64,000 nucleotides of DNA from DATAAP01 sp041690495. GTDB lineage: Bacteria > Pseudomonadota > Alphaproteobacteria > CACIAM-22H2. Of the stretch, positions 42,353 to 52,103 are shown piece after piece. Positions within the stretch are counted from its first letter, which is position 1, and every line of letters begins with the position of its first letter. Position numbers and translations under genes: made by a program. The notes under the pieces were generated by a model, which was given only the letters and a program-made list of their open reading frames with translations, searched no databases and was not told the DNA's origin. The stretch spans positions 468,492 through 532,491 of the forward strand of contig JAWLHE010000002.1 of the NCBI GenBank assembly GCA_041690495.1. The letters run 5' to 3'.

Positions 42353-43339
42353 ATGCGGGAACCTGCCGACCTGCGGCGGGTTGCCACGAAGGGGCACCTA
42401 CGCGCTGCACCTTCCGAGGCGATATTGCGAATTCATCATCTGAACTGCGGTACGATGTGCCCGGTTGGCGGGCGCCTGATGGACGGGCGCGACCGTGGCC
42501 CCGGTCCGGCGCGGCTGGTCTGCCACTGCCTGCTCGTCGAAACCGACCGGCACGGGCTGGTGCTGGTCGACACAGGGCTCGGCATCCAGGATATGCGCAG
42601 CCCGCGTCCGCGGCTCAGCCGCTTCTTCATCGCGCTCAACCGGCCGGCGTTCGTCGAGGAAGATACGGCTCTGCGGCAGATCGAGCGGCTCGGCTTCCGC
42701 GGTGGGGACGTGCGCCACATCGTGCTGACGCATCTCGATTTCGATCATGCCGGTGGAATCGAGGATTTCCCGGATGCGACGGTTCATGTCTATGGCGCGG
42801 AGCTGGTCGCGGCAATGCAGCGGCGCGGCGGACTGACCGGCCGCGGCCGCTACCGGCCCTTGCAGTGGGATGACGACGTCCGGTTCCGGACGTACGAGCC
42901 GGGCGGCGAGGCATGGTTCGGATTCGAGAGCGTCCGCCATCTCGAAGGCCTTCCGCCCGAAATCGTGATGGTCCCGCTCATCGGCCATACCTGGGGCCAT
43001 TGCGGAATCGCCATCCGGTCGGGCGGCGGCTGGGCGCTCCATGCAGGCGATGCGTATTTCTATGCGCAGGAATTGGATGTCGCGGCGCCGCGTTGCACGC
43101 CCGGACTGCGCTTCTATCAATGGATGATGGAGGTCGACCGTTCAGCCCGGCTTGGCAACCAGGAGCGGCTGCGCTTGTTGAAACGCGAACGAGGTCCGGA
43201 GATCCGGATCTTCTGCGCCCACGATGTGGCCGAGTTTCGCGCCGTACAGACCGGCGCCGGGGCGGAGGCGCAACCTGCAGCGCCCTCACGCCGAGTCCAT
43301 TCCGTGGAATCCGGCACTCCTGCGATTCGCGACCGCTAG
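42353..43339 (+). CDS. MBL-fold metallo-hydrolase
   Basis: The metallo-beta-lactamase fold is shown by the zinc motif LTHLDFDHAGGIEDF near residue 125, the later His in LIGHTWGHCGIAI near 210 and an Asp in ALHAGDAYFYAQ near 230. From ATG 42353 it is about 328 residues (a TTG 33 bases upstream is possible), with the conserved part starting at ILRIHHLNCG. Similarity in layout to lactonase-like hydrolases suggests a lactone or ester substrate, but the substrate is unknown. It lies between secG and pyrG. Confidence 0.85.
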   Translation: MREPADLRRVATKGHLRAAPSEAILRIHHLNCGTMCPVGGRLMDGRDRGPGPARLVCHCLLVETDRHGLVLVDTGLGIQDMRSPRPRLSRFFIALNRPAFVEEDTALRQIERLGFRGGDVRHIVLTHLDFDHAGGIEDFPDATVHVYGAELVAAMQRRGGLTGRGRYRPLQWDDDVRFRTYEPGGEAWFGFESVRHLEGLPPEIVMVPLIGHTWGHCGIAIRSGGGWALHAGDAYFYAQELDVAAPRCTPGLRFYQWMMEVDRSARLGNQERLRLLKRERGPEIRIFCAHDVAEFRAVQTGAGAEAQPAAPSRRVHSVESGTPAIRDR

Positions 43340-43443
43340 AGCGACTCAACGACGCTTTCGCAAGCGGAATATCTGCAGCGGATTGCGCCGATTCCGGCCG
43401 CTAGGCTTGTGCCCAAAATCCCCGGTCTGTATGGTGGAGTTCC

Positions 43444-45075
<1,632 letters not shown>

Positions 45076-45085
45076 TTTCGGCGGA

Positions 45086-45163
45086 CCTCATGCTTCGACA
45101 AGCTCAGCATGAGGATTCTTGTTTTTGATTAGGACCTCATCCTGAGCTTGTCGAAGGATGCGG
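45086..45163. repeat. Inverted pair of CTTCGACAAGCTCAG-type repeats between pyrG and kdsA
   Basis: Two copies of a common alphaproteobacterial repeat occur in opposite directions: 45086-45114 (CCTCATGCTTCGACAAGCTC continuing AGCATGAGG) and 45135-45160 (CCTCATCCTGAGCTTGTCGA continuing AGGATG). They can pair into a long hairpin around a loop containing TTCTTGTTTTT. The structure may end pyrG transcription or stabilise mRNA ends. Its right end supplies an ATG in frame with kdsA. Confidence 0.75.
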
Positions 45164-45184
45164 TTCGTAGCAGAACCGCGATTC

Positions 45185-46033
45185 ATGACCGAACCTCGTC
45201 ACGTCCATATCGGCAATGTCGCCATCGGCAACGACCGGCCGCTCGCGCTGATCGCGGGGCCTTGCCAGCTCGAGAGCCGCGAGCATGCGCTGGAGATGAG
45301 CCACGCGCTGGTCGAGATCGCCGGGGCACTCGGTATGGGGCTCATCTACAAGACTTCCTTCGACAAGGCGAACCGTACGTCGGCCAGCGGCAAGCGCGGT
45401 CTCGGTCTCGAAAAGAGCCTGCCGATCATGGCGGAGGTCCGCGAGAAGTGGGGCTGCCCGGTTCTCACCGACATCCACGAGGCGAGCCAGTGCGCGCCCG
45501 TCGCCGAAGCGGTGGACGTGCTGCAGATTCCCGCCTTCCTGTGCCGCCAGACCGACCTGCTTGTCGCGGCGGCGAAGACCGGCCGTGCCATCAACGTCAA
45601 GAAAGGCCAGTTCCTGGCGCCGTGGGACATGAAGAACGTCGCGGCGAAGATCTCGGGTGCGGGCAACGACAACATCTTGCTCACCGAGCGCGGCGCGTCG
45701 TTCGGCTACAACAATCTCGTCACCGACATGCGCGGCCTGCCGATCATGGCAGAGACCGGCTATCCGATCGTGATGGATGCGACCCATGCCGTGCAGCAGC
45801 CCGGCGGGCAGGGCACGTCGTCGGGCGGCGACCGCCGCATGGCGCCGGTGCTCGCGCGCGCCGCCGTCGCGGTCGGCATCGCCGCCGTGTTCATGGAGAC
45901 GCACCAGGACCCGGACCATGCACCTTCGGACGGTCCCAACATGATCCGCCTCAAGGACCTGCCCACGATCCTCGCCGCGCTGCAGGAGATCGACCGGATC
46001 GCCAAGGCAAACCCGATCAGCCTGAACGGCTGA
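45185..46033 (+). CDS. kdsA: 3-deoxy-8-phosphooctulonate (KDO-8-P) synthase
   Basis: KdsA condenses PEP with arabinose 5-phosphate to form KDO-8-P for the LPS core. From ATG 45185 it is 282 residues; an in-frame ATG at 45158, inside a dispersed repeat, adds nine residues. Motifs are LALIAGPCQLESREHALEM near residue 20, YKTSFDKANRTS, FLCRQTDLLVAAA and KKGQFLAPWDM. No clear ribosome-binding site precedes 45185, and a hairpin (45160-45179) lies there, so the true start is uncertain. The gene supports lipid A/LPS production by the lpx genes. Confidence 0.96.
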   Translation: MTEPRHVHIGNVAIGNDRPLALIAGPCQLESREHALEMSHALVEIAGALGMGLIYKTSFDKANRTSASGKRGLGLEKSLPIMAEVREKWGCPVLTDIHEASQCAPVAEAVDVLQIPAFLCRQTDLLVAAAKTGRAINVKKGQFLAPWDMKNVAAKISGAGNDNILLTERGASFGYNNLVTDMRGLPIMAETGYPIVMDATHAVQQPGGQGTSSGGDRRMAPVLARAAVAVGIAAVFMETHQDPDHAPSDGPNMIRLKDLPTILAALQEIDRIAKANPISLNG

Positions 46034-46036
46034 CTT

Positions 46037-46655
46037 GTGGACGCAGCGCGTCTCGCGGCGATCGACGCCGCACGTGTTGTCTCGCGCTTCCGCTCGCTCC
46101 CAGACCTTCAGGCACTGGCGAAGACCTGCCGCATCTTCGATCCGTTTTCGACATTGATCACGCGCTCCGTCGAGATCGCGGCCGACACCGTATTCCTATC
46201 CGTCGCTGGTGATCGAAGCCGTCACGCGCGCTCGTGTCGCGATCGGGCCCAACAACGTGTTCTGGCCGGGCACGGTATTGTACGCGGCGGCCGGCGAAAT
46301 CGTCATCGGCGCCGGCAACGCATTCGGCTCCGGCGGGGCGACGGTGCGGCTGGAGGAGGCGCGTATCCGGATCGGCAGCTTCGGCCGTTACCGCGATGAG
46401 GCTACCATTCTCGCCGGCTGCGACCTCGGCGATGTCGAGCGGGTGCTCGGGCCCGTTCAGGCACAGGATTGCGTGCTCGGCGGCGGCGGCTCGCATGCGG
46501 AGCCCGATCCCGACGCGCGCGGCGGTGTCCACAAGGGCGTCGGCCGGGCGCGCGGCCAGCGCGTCCGTCGCGGCGAGGTGATCCTCGGCGAGGGCCGCTT
46601 CGATGCCCGTGAGATAAAGCCTCAATCGCACTATCCCCCGCCGAAGCGGGCCTAG
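46037..46655 (+). pseudogene. Hexapeptide-repeat protein gene with a frameshift
   Basis: The first frame (GTG 46037) encodes DAARLAAIDAARVVSRFRSL and reaches VEIAADTVF. A second frame from about 46197 continues YPSLVIEAVTRARVAIGPNN, then VFWPGTVLYAAAGEIVIGAG with hexapeptide-type strands, and ends ...HYPPPKRA. Removing one C at 46195-46196 joins them into one ~205-residue protein reading VEIAADTVFYPSLVIEA. The product would be a left-handed beta-helix protein of unknown function. Either the gene is inactivated or the base is a sequencing error. It starts 3 bases after kdsA, so it was probably co-transcribed. Confidence 0.7.
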
Positions 46656-46953
46656 CCCGGTTCGGTGCTACCGGCCGCCAAGTGATCTTACGCCGAGTCC
46701 GGCTTTGTGTTCGAATCAGCCTGGCGTTCTCGTTCTACGCCCGCATGATTCCGACGAACCCGACATTCCGGCCGTTGGCCAAGCTTGCTCACGTCACGCT
46801 CGGCTCACGCTGCCGTGCGCGCTTGCGCCGCCCAGAACGGTCCGGTCCGGCGCGGCCGCATCGCGGCGCCGGGTGCGTGGCGCGACTCATGGACCCCGCT
46901 GCGTGGCGTCTTCGTTTTATCCAGGTGACATCGGCGCGGTCAGGGCAAGCGCA
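46656..46953. other. Intergenic stretch, no supported gene
   Basis: About 300 bases between the frameshifted hexapeptide gene and the DUF2141 gene. A frame in phase with the DUF2141 gene is open upstream, but the added residues are Arg/Pro-rich and lack a signal peptide, whereas the start at 46954 provides one. No terminator or operator is evident. Confidence 0.4.
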
Positions 46954-47439
46954 ATGAGACACGCTCTCTGGGCGGGATTGGTACTGGCTTCGTCGCTCTT
47001 GGGCGTCTCGGCCAAGGCCGCGGATCTCAAGGTCGTGATCGACGACATAGCATCGTCGTCGGGTACGATCGTCGTCGGGCTCTATAACAGCGCCGCGCAT
47101 TATGAGCGAGCGGTCGAGCATTCGACGCAGGTATCGGTGAACGACAGTATGCGCCTGGTCGGAGTCTCGCTGAGAGCCGCTGCCGGAGCGCAAAGCGTGG
47201 TCTTTGCCGACCTGAAGCCCGGGACCTATGCCGTCATCGTCTTTCACGACGAGAACGACAATGGCAAGCTCGACAAGAACTCCTTCGGCATGCCAGTCGA
47301 GGCCTACGCAATCAGCAACAACGCCCGCGGAATACTGAGCGCACCCGACTTCAAGGACGCTGCGGTCCGACTAGATGGTGGTGACCGGCAGATCCAGATC
47401 TCCCTTGTCTATCCACGCGCGCCGAGCCCGCGCCCATAG
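46954..47439 (+). CDS. DUF2141 domain-containing exported protein
   Basis: ATG 46954 gives 161 residues with a clear signal peptide (LWAGLVLASSLLGVSAKAAD). The mature part is a small beta-sandwich-like domain with SSGTIVVGLYNSAAHYERAV and the family hallmark VIVFHDENDNGKLDKNSFGM followed by PVEAYAISNNARG. DUF2141 proteins are exported and of unknown function; the DxNxNGxLD stretch resembles a calcium-binding loop. It stands alone. Confidence 0.88.
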   Translation: MRHALWAGLVLASSLLGVSAKAADLKVVIDDIASSSGTIVVGLYNSAAHYERAVEHSTQVSVNDSMRLVGVSLRAAAGAQSVVFADLKPGTYAVIVFHDENDNGKLDKNSFGMPVEAYAISNNARGILSAPDFKDAAVRLDGGDRQIQISLVYPRAPSPRP

Positions 47440-47747
47440 CCGCACGCCGGCTGGGTTAGAACCCGTGCGGAAGCCGAGCGGCAGAAGATCCGGTAGCAAC
47501 GGCAGACTCGCGTGGAACAGTGAAGTCCGGTGACTGGCGACGTCCCGGGACGGGTTTGGGACAGTTTTGGGGCACCGGTCATTTGGAATTGCTTTTCGAT
47601 ATGAATGACTTGTGTTCGCTTCTTAATGGGTCCCAAGGGAAGATCGATTCCGCACGTCAACAATGATGATCCCCTACCCGGGAGGGCTGCCCTTGCCGCA
47701 GGCGGCTTGGCTTGTCACAGTCGCTGCGGCCAAACGGGGGCGTGACG
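47440..47747. other. Intergenic stretch, no supported gene
   Basis: About 310 bases between the DUF2141 gene and a haloacid dehalogenase. It contains an AT-richer part (GCTTTTCGATATGAATGACT region) that could carry a promoter for the downstream gene. No open frame with family resemblance and no clear hairpin terminator. Confidence 0.4.
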
Positions 47748-48461
47748 ATGACCACCGCCGATGTCCGGGCACTGCTGTTCGACGTGTTCGGGACCTGCGT
47801 CGACTGGCGCGCCGGGATCATCCACGCGGTCGGGGCGGTGGCACGACGCAAGCGCATCGGGGTCGATGCTGCGGCTTTCGCGGATGCGTGGCGCGCGAAG
47901 TACCAGCCGTCGATGGAGATTGTCCGGTCCGGCAAGCGGCCGTGGACAATCCTCGACGTGCTCCACCGCGAAAGCCTCGATACGCTGTTGCCGGAATTCG
48001 GCCTCGAAGGGCTCGACGAGGCGGAGCGTGACGATCTCAATCATGCGTGGCATCGGCTCGACCCTTGGCCCGACACGGTCGACGGCCTGACGCGGCTGAA
48101 GGAGCGCTACATCATCTCGCCCCTGTCGAACGGCAATGTCGCGCTCCTCGTCAACATGGCCAAGCGCGCCGGCATCCCGTGGGACCTGATCCTGTCGGCA
48201 GAGACGTCCCGGGCCTACAAGCCCCTGCCGGCGGCCTATCTCAATGCGGCGTCGATGCTTGGGCTCAAGCCGGACCAGGTGATGATGGTCGCCGCGCATA
48301 ACAGCGACCTGCAGGCGGCGCAGGCCTGCGGCCTGCGCACGGCCTTCGTGCCGCGGCCGCACGAGCACGGGCCCAAGCAGGCGACCGATCTCGCGCCGAC
48401 CGGCTCGTGGGATATCGTCGCGGCGAATTTCGTCGATCTCGCGGGCAAGCTCGGCGTCTGA
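47748..48461 (+). CDS. Haloacid dehalogenase, type II (HAD superfamily)
   Basis: The 237-residue protein from ATG 47748 carries the HAD nucleophile motif RALLFDVFGTCVDWRAGI near residue 8, motif II in YIISPLSNGNVALLV near 115, the Lys in SAETSRAYKPLPAAYL near 145 and the acidic motif in MMVAAHNSDLQAAQACG near 180. These match (S)-2-haloacid dehalogenases, which hydrolyse 2-halocarboxylates. The natural substrate here is unknown. The start is preceded by GGGGGCGTGACG; the frame extends 12 codons upstream without family character. Confidence 0.88.
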   Translation: MTTADVRALLFDVFGTCVDWRAGIIHAVGAVARRKRIGVDAAAFADAWRAKYQPSMEIVRSGKRPWTILDVLHRESLDTLLPEFGLEGLDEAERDDLNHAWHRLDPWPDTVDGLTRLKERYIISPLSNGNVALLVNMAKRAGIPWDLILSAETSRAYKPLPAAYLNAASMLGLKPDQVMMVAAHNSDLQAAQACGLRTAFVPRPHEHGPKQATDLAPTGSWDIVAANFVDLAGKLGV

Positions 48462-48469
48462 GCGGCGCG

Positions 48470-48763
48470 TCAGGGCCGGGCGAGGAACTCGCGCGCGATC
48501 TGCTCCCATTCCTCGGGCAGGGACGCACGGCAATGAGGCCTGCCGGCGCGGCGGTACCAGTAGCCGGCGTTCGACTGGTCGCCTTCGACCCGATGGAGAT
48601 AGGCGTGCACCCAGGCGCCGTCCCGGTCGTCGAGCGACTGGGCGAGCGCGTGCGCCCGGGGCCAGTCGTCCTTCGCCGCGTGCCACAGGGCGGAAAGCGT
48701 CGGCGGGAGTCCTTCGGGCGGCGCGTCCCGCGCGACTGATCGCTTGAAGGCGTCGAAATCCAT
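48470..48763 (-). CDS. Conserved hypothetical protein
   Basis: From ATG 48763 it is 97 residues (MDFDAFKRSVARDAPPEGLP); a 16-residue extension is possible but rich in Pro and Gln. The central stretch ALAQSLDDRDGAWVHAYLHR followed by VEGDQSNAGYWYRRAGRP is a pattern I recognise from uncharacterised alphaproteobacterial proteins. No catalytic motif is visible and the protein is probably cytoplasmic. It converges with the dehalogenase gene, 8 bases apart, and diverges from eno. Confidence 0.75.
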   Translation of the reverse strand: MDFDAFKRSVARDAPPEGLPPTLSALWHAAKDDWPRAHALAQSLDDRDGAWVHAYLHRVEGDQSNAGYWYRRAGRPHCRASLPEEWEQIAREFLARP

Positions 48764-48883
48764 GACGCGATCCTGCCGGCCCTGCGGCGGCGGCGCAACC
48801 ATCCACGACACCCGCGTTGCCGCGCCGGGGCGATGCCGCTAATGTTTCGCCGCCTGCAACATCCCGGGACCGAAGCCTCAGCC

Positions 48884-50164
<1,281 letters not shown>

Positions 50165-50169
50165 GCGAC

Positions 50170-50373
50170 ATGCCGGCCATGGTCAAAGTCACCTGCACCA
50201 ACAACGACCGCGTGGTCGAGGCGAAGATCCTGTCGCGCTCGATGAAGCGGCTACTGGTCGAGGTGCCGGCCGGGCCCGGCAAGATGGAGCTCGTGCTCAC
50301 GCGCGACGACATCGGCAAGCCGTTCGTCGGCCGCATGGCCGGCTTGGAGTTCACGGCACCGGCCTCCAGTTGA
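50170..50373 (+). CDS. Small conserved hypothetical protein downstream of eno
   Basis: A 67-residue frame starts six bases after the eno stop (ATG 50170). It reads MPAMVKVTCTNNDRVVEAKI and LTRDDIGKPFVGRMAGLEFT, a compact, charged, strand-rich sequence. I have seen similar short proteins next to eno in Alphaproteobacteria without a named function. The close spacing suggests co-transcription with eno. No catalytic or membrane feature is visible. Confidence 0.6.
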   Translation: MPAMVKVTCTNNDRVVEAKILSRSMKRLLVEVPAGPGKMELVLTRDDIGKPFVGRMAGLEFTAPASS

Positions 50374-50530
50374 GTCGCATTGTCCCGTAGGGCAAGGCGG
50401 GGCCGATCAGCGGTTTGGCCTTGGCCGCTCGAGTCTTATTTGCAGCGCCGCAGCGAGTTTGCTGATTTCCTTGAGTCTTTTTGCGGTAATATGTTGACGG
50501 CACGAGTCGCGATGTGATTCGATCCGGCTG

Positions 50531-50857
50531 ATGGCTCTCCTCGACGAACTCAAGCGACGCGCGAAGGACGTTATCGGCCCGGTGCTCGGATTCTGCACCG
50601 TCGGGTACTTCGCCTACCATTCCGTCGAGGGCGACCGCGGGCTCTTCGCCCTGCTGCGCCTGTCCGAGCAGATTCAGGACGCACGCGCCCATCTCGACGA
50701 ACTCAGCGCCGAGCGCAAGTCGCTCGAGCGGCGGGTCTCCAACCTCAGGTCGGACCATCTCGACCCGGATATGCTCGACGAGCGCGCCCGCGTCATCCTG
50801 AACCTCGCGCGGCCCGACGAGATCATCATCCTCGATCCGGCCCCGGACGAGCGCTAA
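50531..50857 (+). CDS. ftsB: Septum formation initiator family protein (FtsB/DivIC-like)
   Basis: FtsB bridges FtsL and FtsQ in the divisome. The 108-residue protein has one N-terminal membrane segment (DVIGPVLGFCTVGYFAYHSV), a coiled coil (SEQIQDARAHLDELSAERKS followed by LERRVSNLRS) and the conserved LDPDMLDERARVILNLARPD region that ends the family domain. eno-ftsB-pdhA is the normal order; here a TRAP transporter lies between ftsB and pdhA. Confidence 0.9.
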   Translation: MALLDELKRRAKDVIGPVLGFCTVGYFAYHSVEGDRGLFALLRLSEQIQDARAHLDELSAERKSLERRVSNLRSDHLDPDMLDERARVILNLARPDEIIILDPAPDER

Positions 50858-50975
50858 CCGGTTTCGGTCGATGGCCGCCGATCGGGTATTTTGCGGTGCA
50901 AAAGGGGGGCTCCGGCTTTAAGTCGGCAGGCATGGACAGTGCCCGCTACCCTGTTTAGGTTAGCCGCTCATGTCA

Positions 50976-50991
50976 GGTCCGCATACGGACC
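50976..50991. promoter_or_regulatory. 16-bp palindrome upstream of the TRAP substrate-binding gene
   Basis: GGTCCG-CATA-CGGACC is a perfect palindrome 28 bases before the start of the TAXI gene. It could be an operator for the transporter or a weak hairpin. No matching site was found elsewhere. Confidence 0.35.
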
Positions 50992-51019
50992 GCGGGTTTA
51001 CACATAGGGAGGTAATTGG

Positions 51020-52012
51020 ATGACCCGACTCCATTCGAAGTTCGTCGCGCTCGCATTGGCCGGGGCCGCGATGCTCTATGCCGCGCCGAGTTCGGCGCAG
51101 AATCCAAGCTGGCCCAAATCGCTGACGCTGGGGACGGCTTCGGTCGGTGGCGTGTTCTTCGTCTACGGACAGGTGTGGGCGAACATTGCCTCGGACGCGG
51201 TCAAGGTGCCGATCAATACGCGGCAGACCGATGGTCCGAACCACAATATCATCCTTACCGATGCCAAGCAGATCGAGCTGGGGATGACCACGATGGGCGT
51301 GGCACTCCAGGGGTGGAACGGCAAGGGGGCCTGGACTCAGGGCCGCAAATTCCAGAACATCCGCGCGATCTTTCCAATGTACGACACGATGTTCCATTTC
51401 GTCACCACGAAGGCGACCGGCATCAATTCGGTCGCTGATCTGGCGGGAAAGAACGTCGGCGTCGGGCCGCGCGCCGGCACGCCGGGCACTTACCTCCCGC
51501 AGATGCTCGAGGCGCTGAACATCAAGGTTGCGGCGATCCGCAATGGCGGTGCTTCCGACATGGCCTCGCAGCTCGGCGACGGGCTAATCGACGCATTCGG
51601 CTTCGCGGCCGGCCTGCCGTTCCCGGCGTATGCGGAGATCGAGGCGACGCGCCCCGTCACGTTCTTCAGCTTCACCAAGGACCAGATCGCGACGCTGAAG
51701 CAGCGGATGCCCGAGCTGTCGGACGCCACGATTCCCAAGGGCACCTACCGGACCCTGACTGAAGACCAACCGACCGTCGGCGTTTACAACTTCGCAATCG
51801 CGCACAAGGATCTGCCCGACGACCTGGTCTATGGGATCGTCAAGGCGGTGATGGAGAACAACCAGAAAATGGTGCAAGGCCATGCTGCGGCGAAGGATAC
51901 GCTGCCGCAGAATGTGACCAAGAACACGTTCCTGCCGTTCCATCCCGGCGCGGTGAAGTACTTCCGCGAGAAGGGCTTCAAGATCGACGAGAAGCTCGTG
52001 CCGAAAGGCTGA
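51020..52012 (+). CDS. TAXI-family TRAP transporter substrate-binding protein
   Basis: The 330-residue protein has a signal peptide (KFVALALAGAAMLYAAPSSA) and then the TAXI-type periplasmic binding fold: LTLGTASVGGVFFVYGQVWA near residue 35, TDGPNHNIILTDAKQIELGM and VGPRAGTPGTYLPQMLEAL. TAXI proteins deliver organic acids or amino acids such as glutamate to a TRAP permease driven by ion gradients. The substrate is not predictable. The ribosome-binding site AGGGAGG precedes ATG 51020. It pairs with the fused permease 91 bases downstream. Confidence 0.92.
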   Translation: MTRLHSKFVALALAGAAMLYAAPSSAQNPSWPKSLTLGTASVGGVFFVYGQVWANIASDAVKVPINTRQTDGPNHNIILTDAKQIELGMTTMGVALQGWNGKGAWTQGRKFQNIRAIFPMYDTMFHFVTTKATGINSVADLAGKNVGVGPRAGTPGTYLPQMLEALNIKVAAIRNGGASDMASQLGDGLIDAFGFAAGLPFPAYAEIEATRPVTFFSFTKDQIATLKQRMPELSDATIPKGTYRTLTEDQPTVGVYNFAIAHKDLPDDLVYGIVKAVMENNQKMVQGHAAAKDTLPQNVTKNTFLPFHPGAVKYFREKGFKIDEKLVPKG

Positions 52013-52032
52013 GCGACTTGCCGATACTCGGT

Positions 52033-52070
52033 GATCGCCTCTCCGTCTCCGGGCGGAGAGGCGATCTGTT
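52033..52070 (+). terminator. Intercistronic hairpin between TRAP binding protein and permease genes
   Basis: A perfect 13-bp stem (GATCGCCTCTCCG 52033-52045 with 52054-52066) with an 8-base loop is followed by TGTTTATT. It lies between the binding-protein gene and the permease gene. A partial terminator or an RNA 3'-end stabiliser there would produce more binding protein than permease, the usual need of such systems. Confidence 0.6.
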
Positions 52071-52103
52071 TATTAGGCCGCTGCCGCACGTCTGGGGTGA
52101 TTG

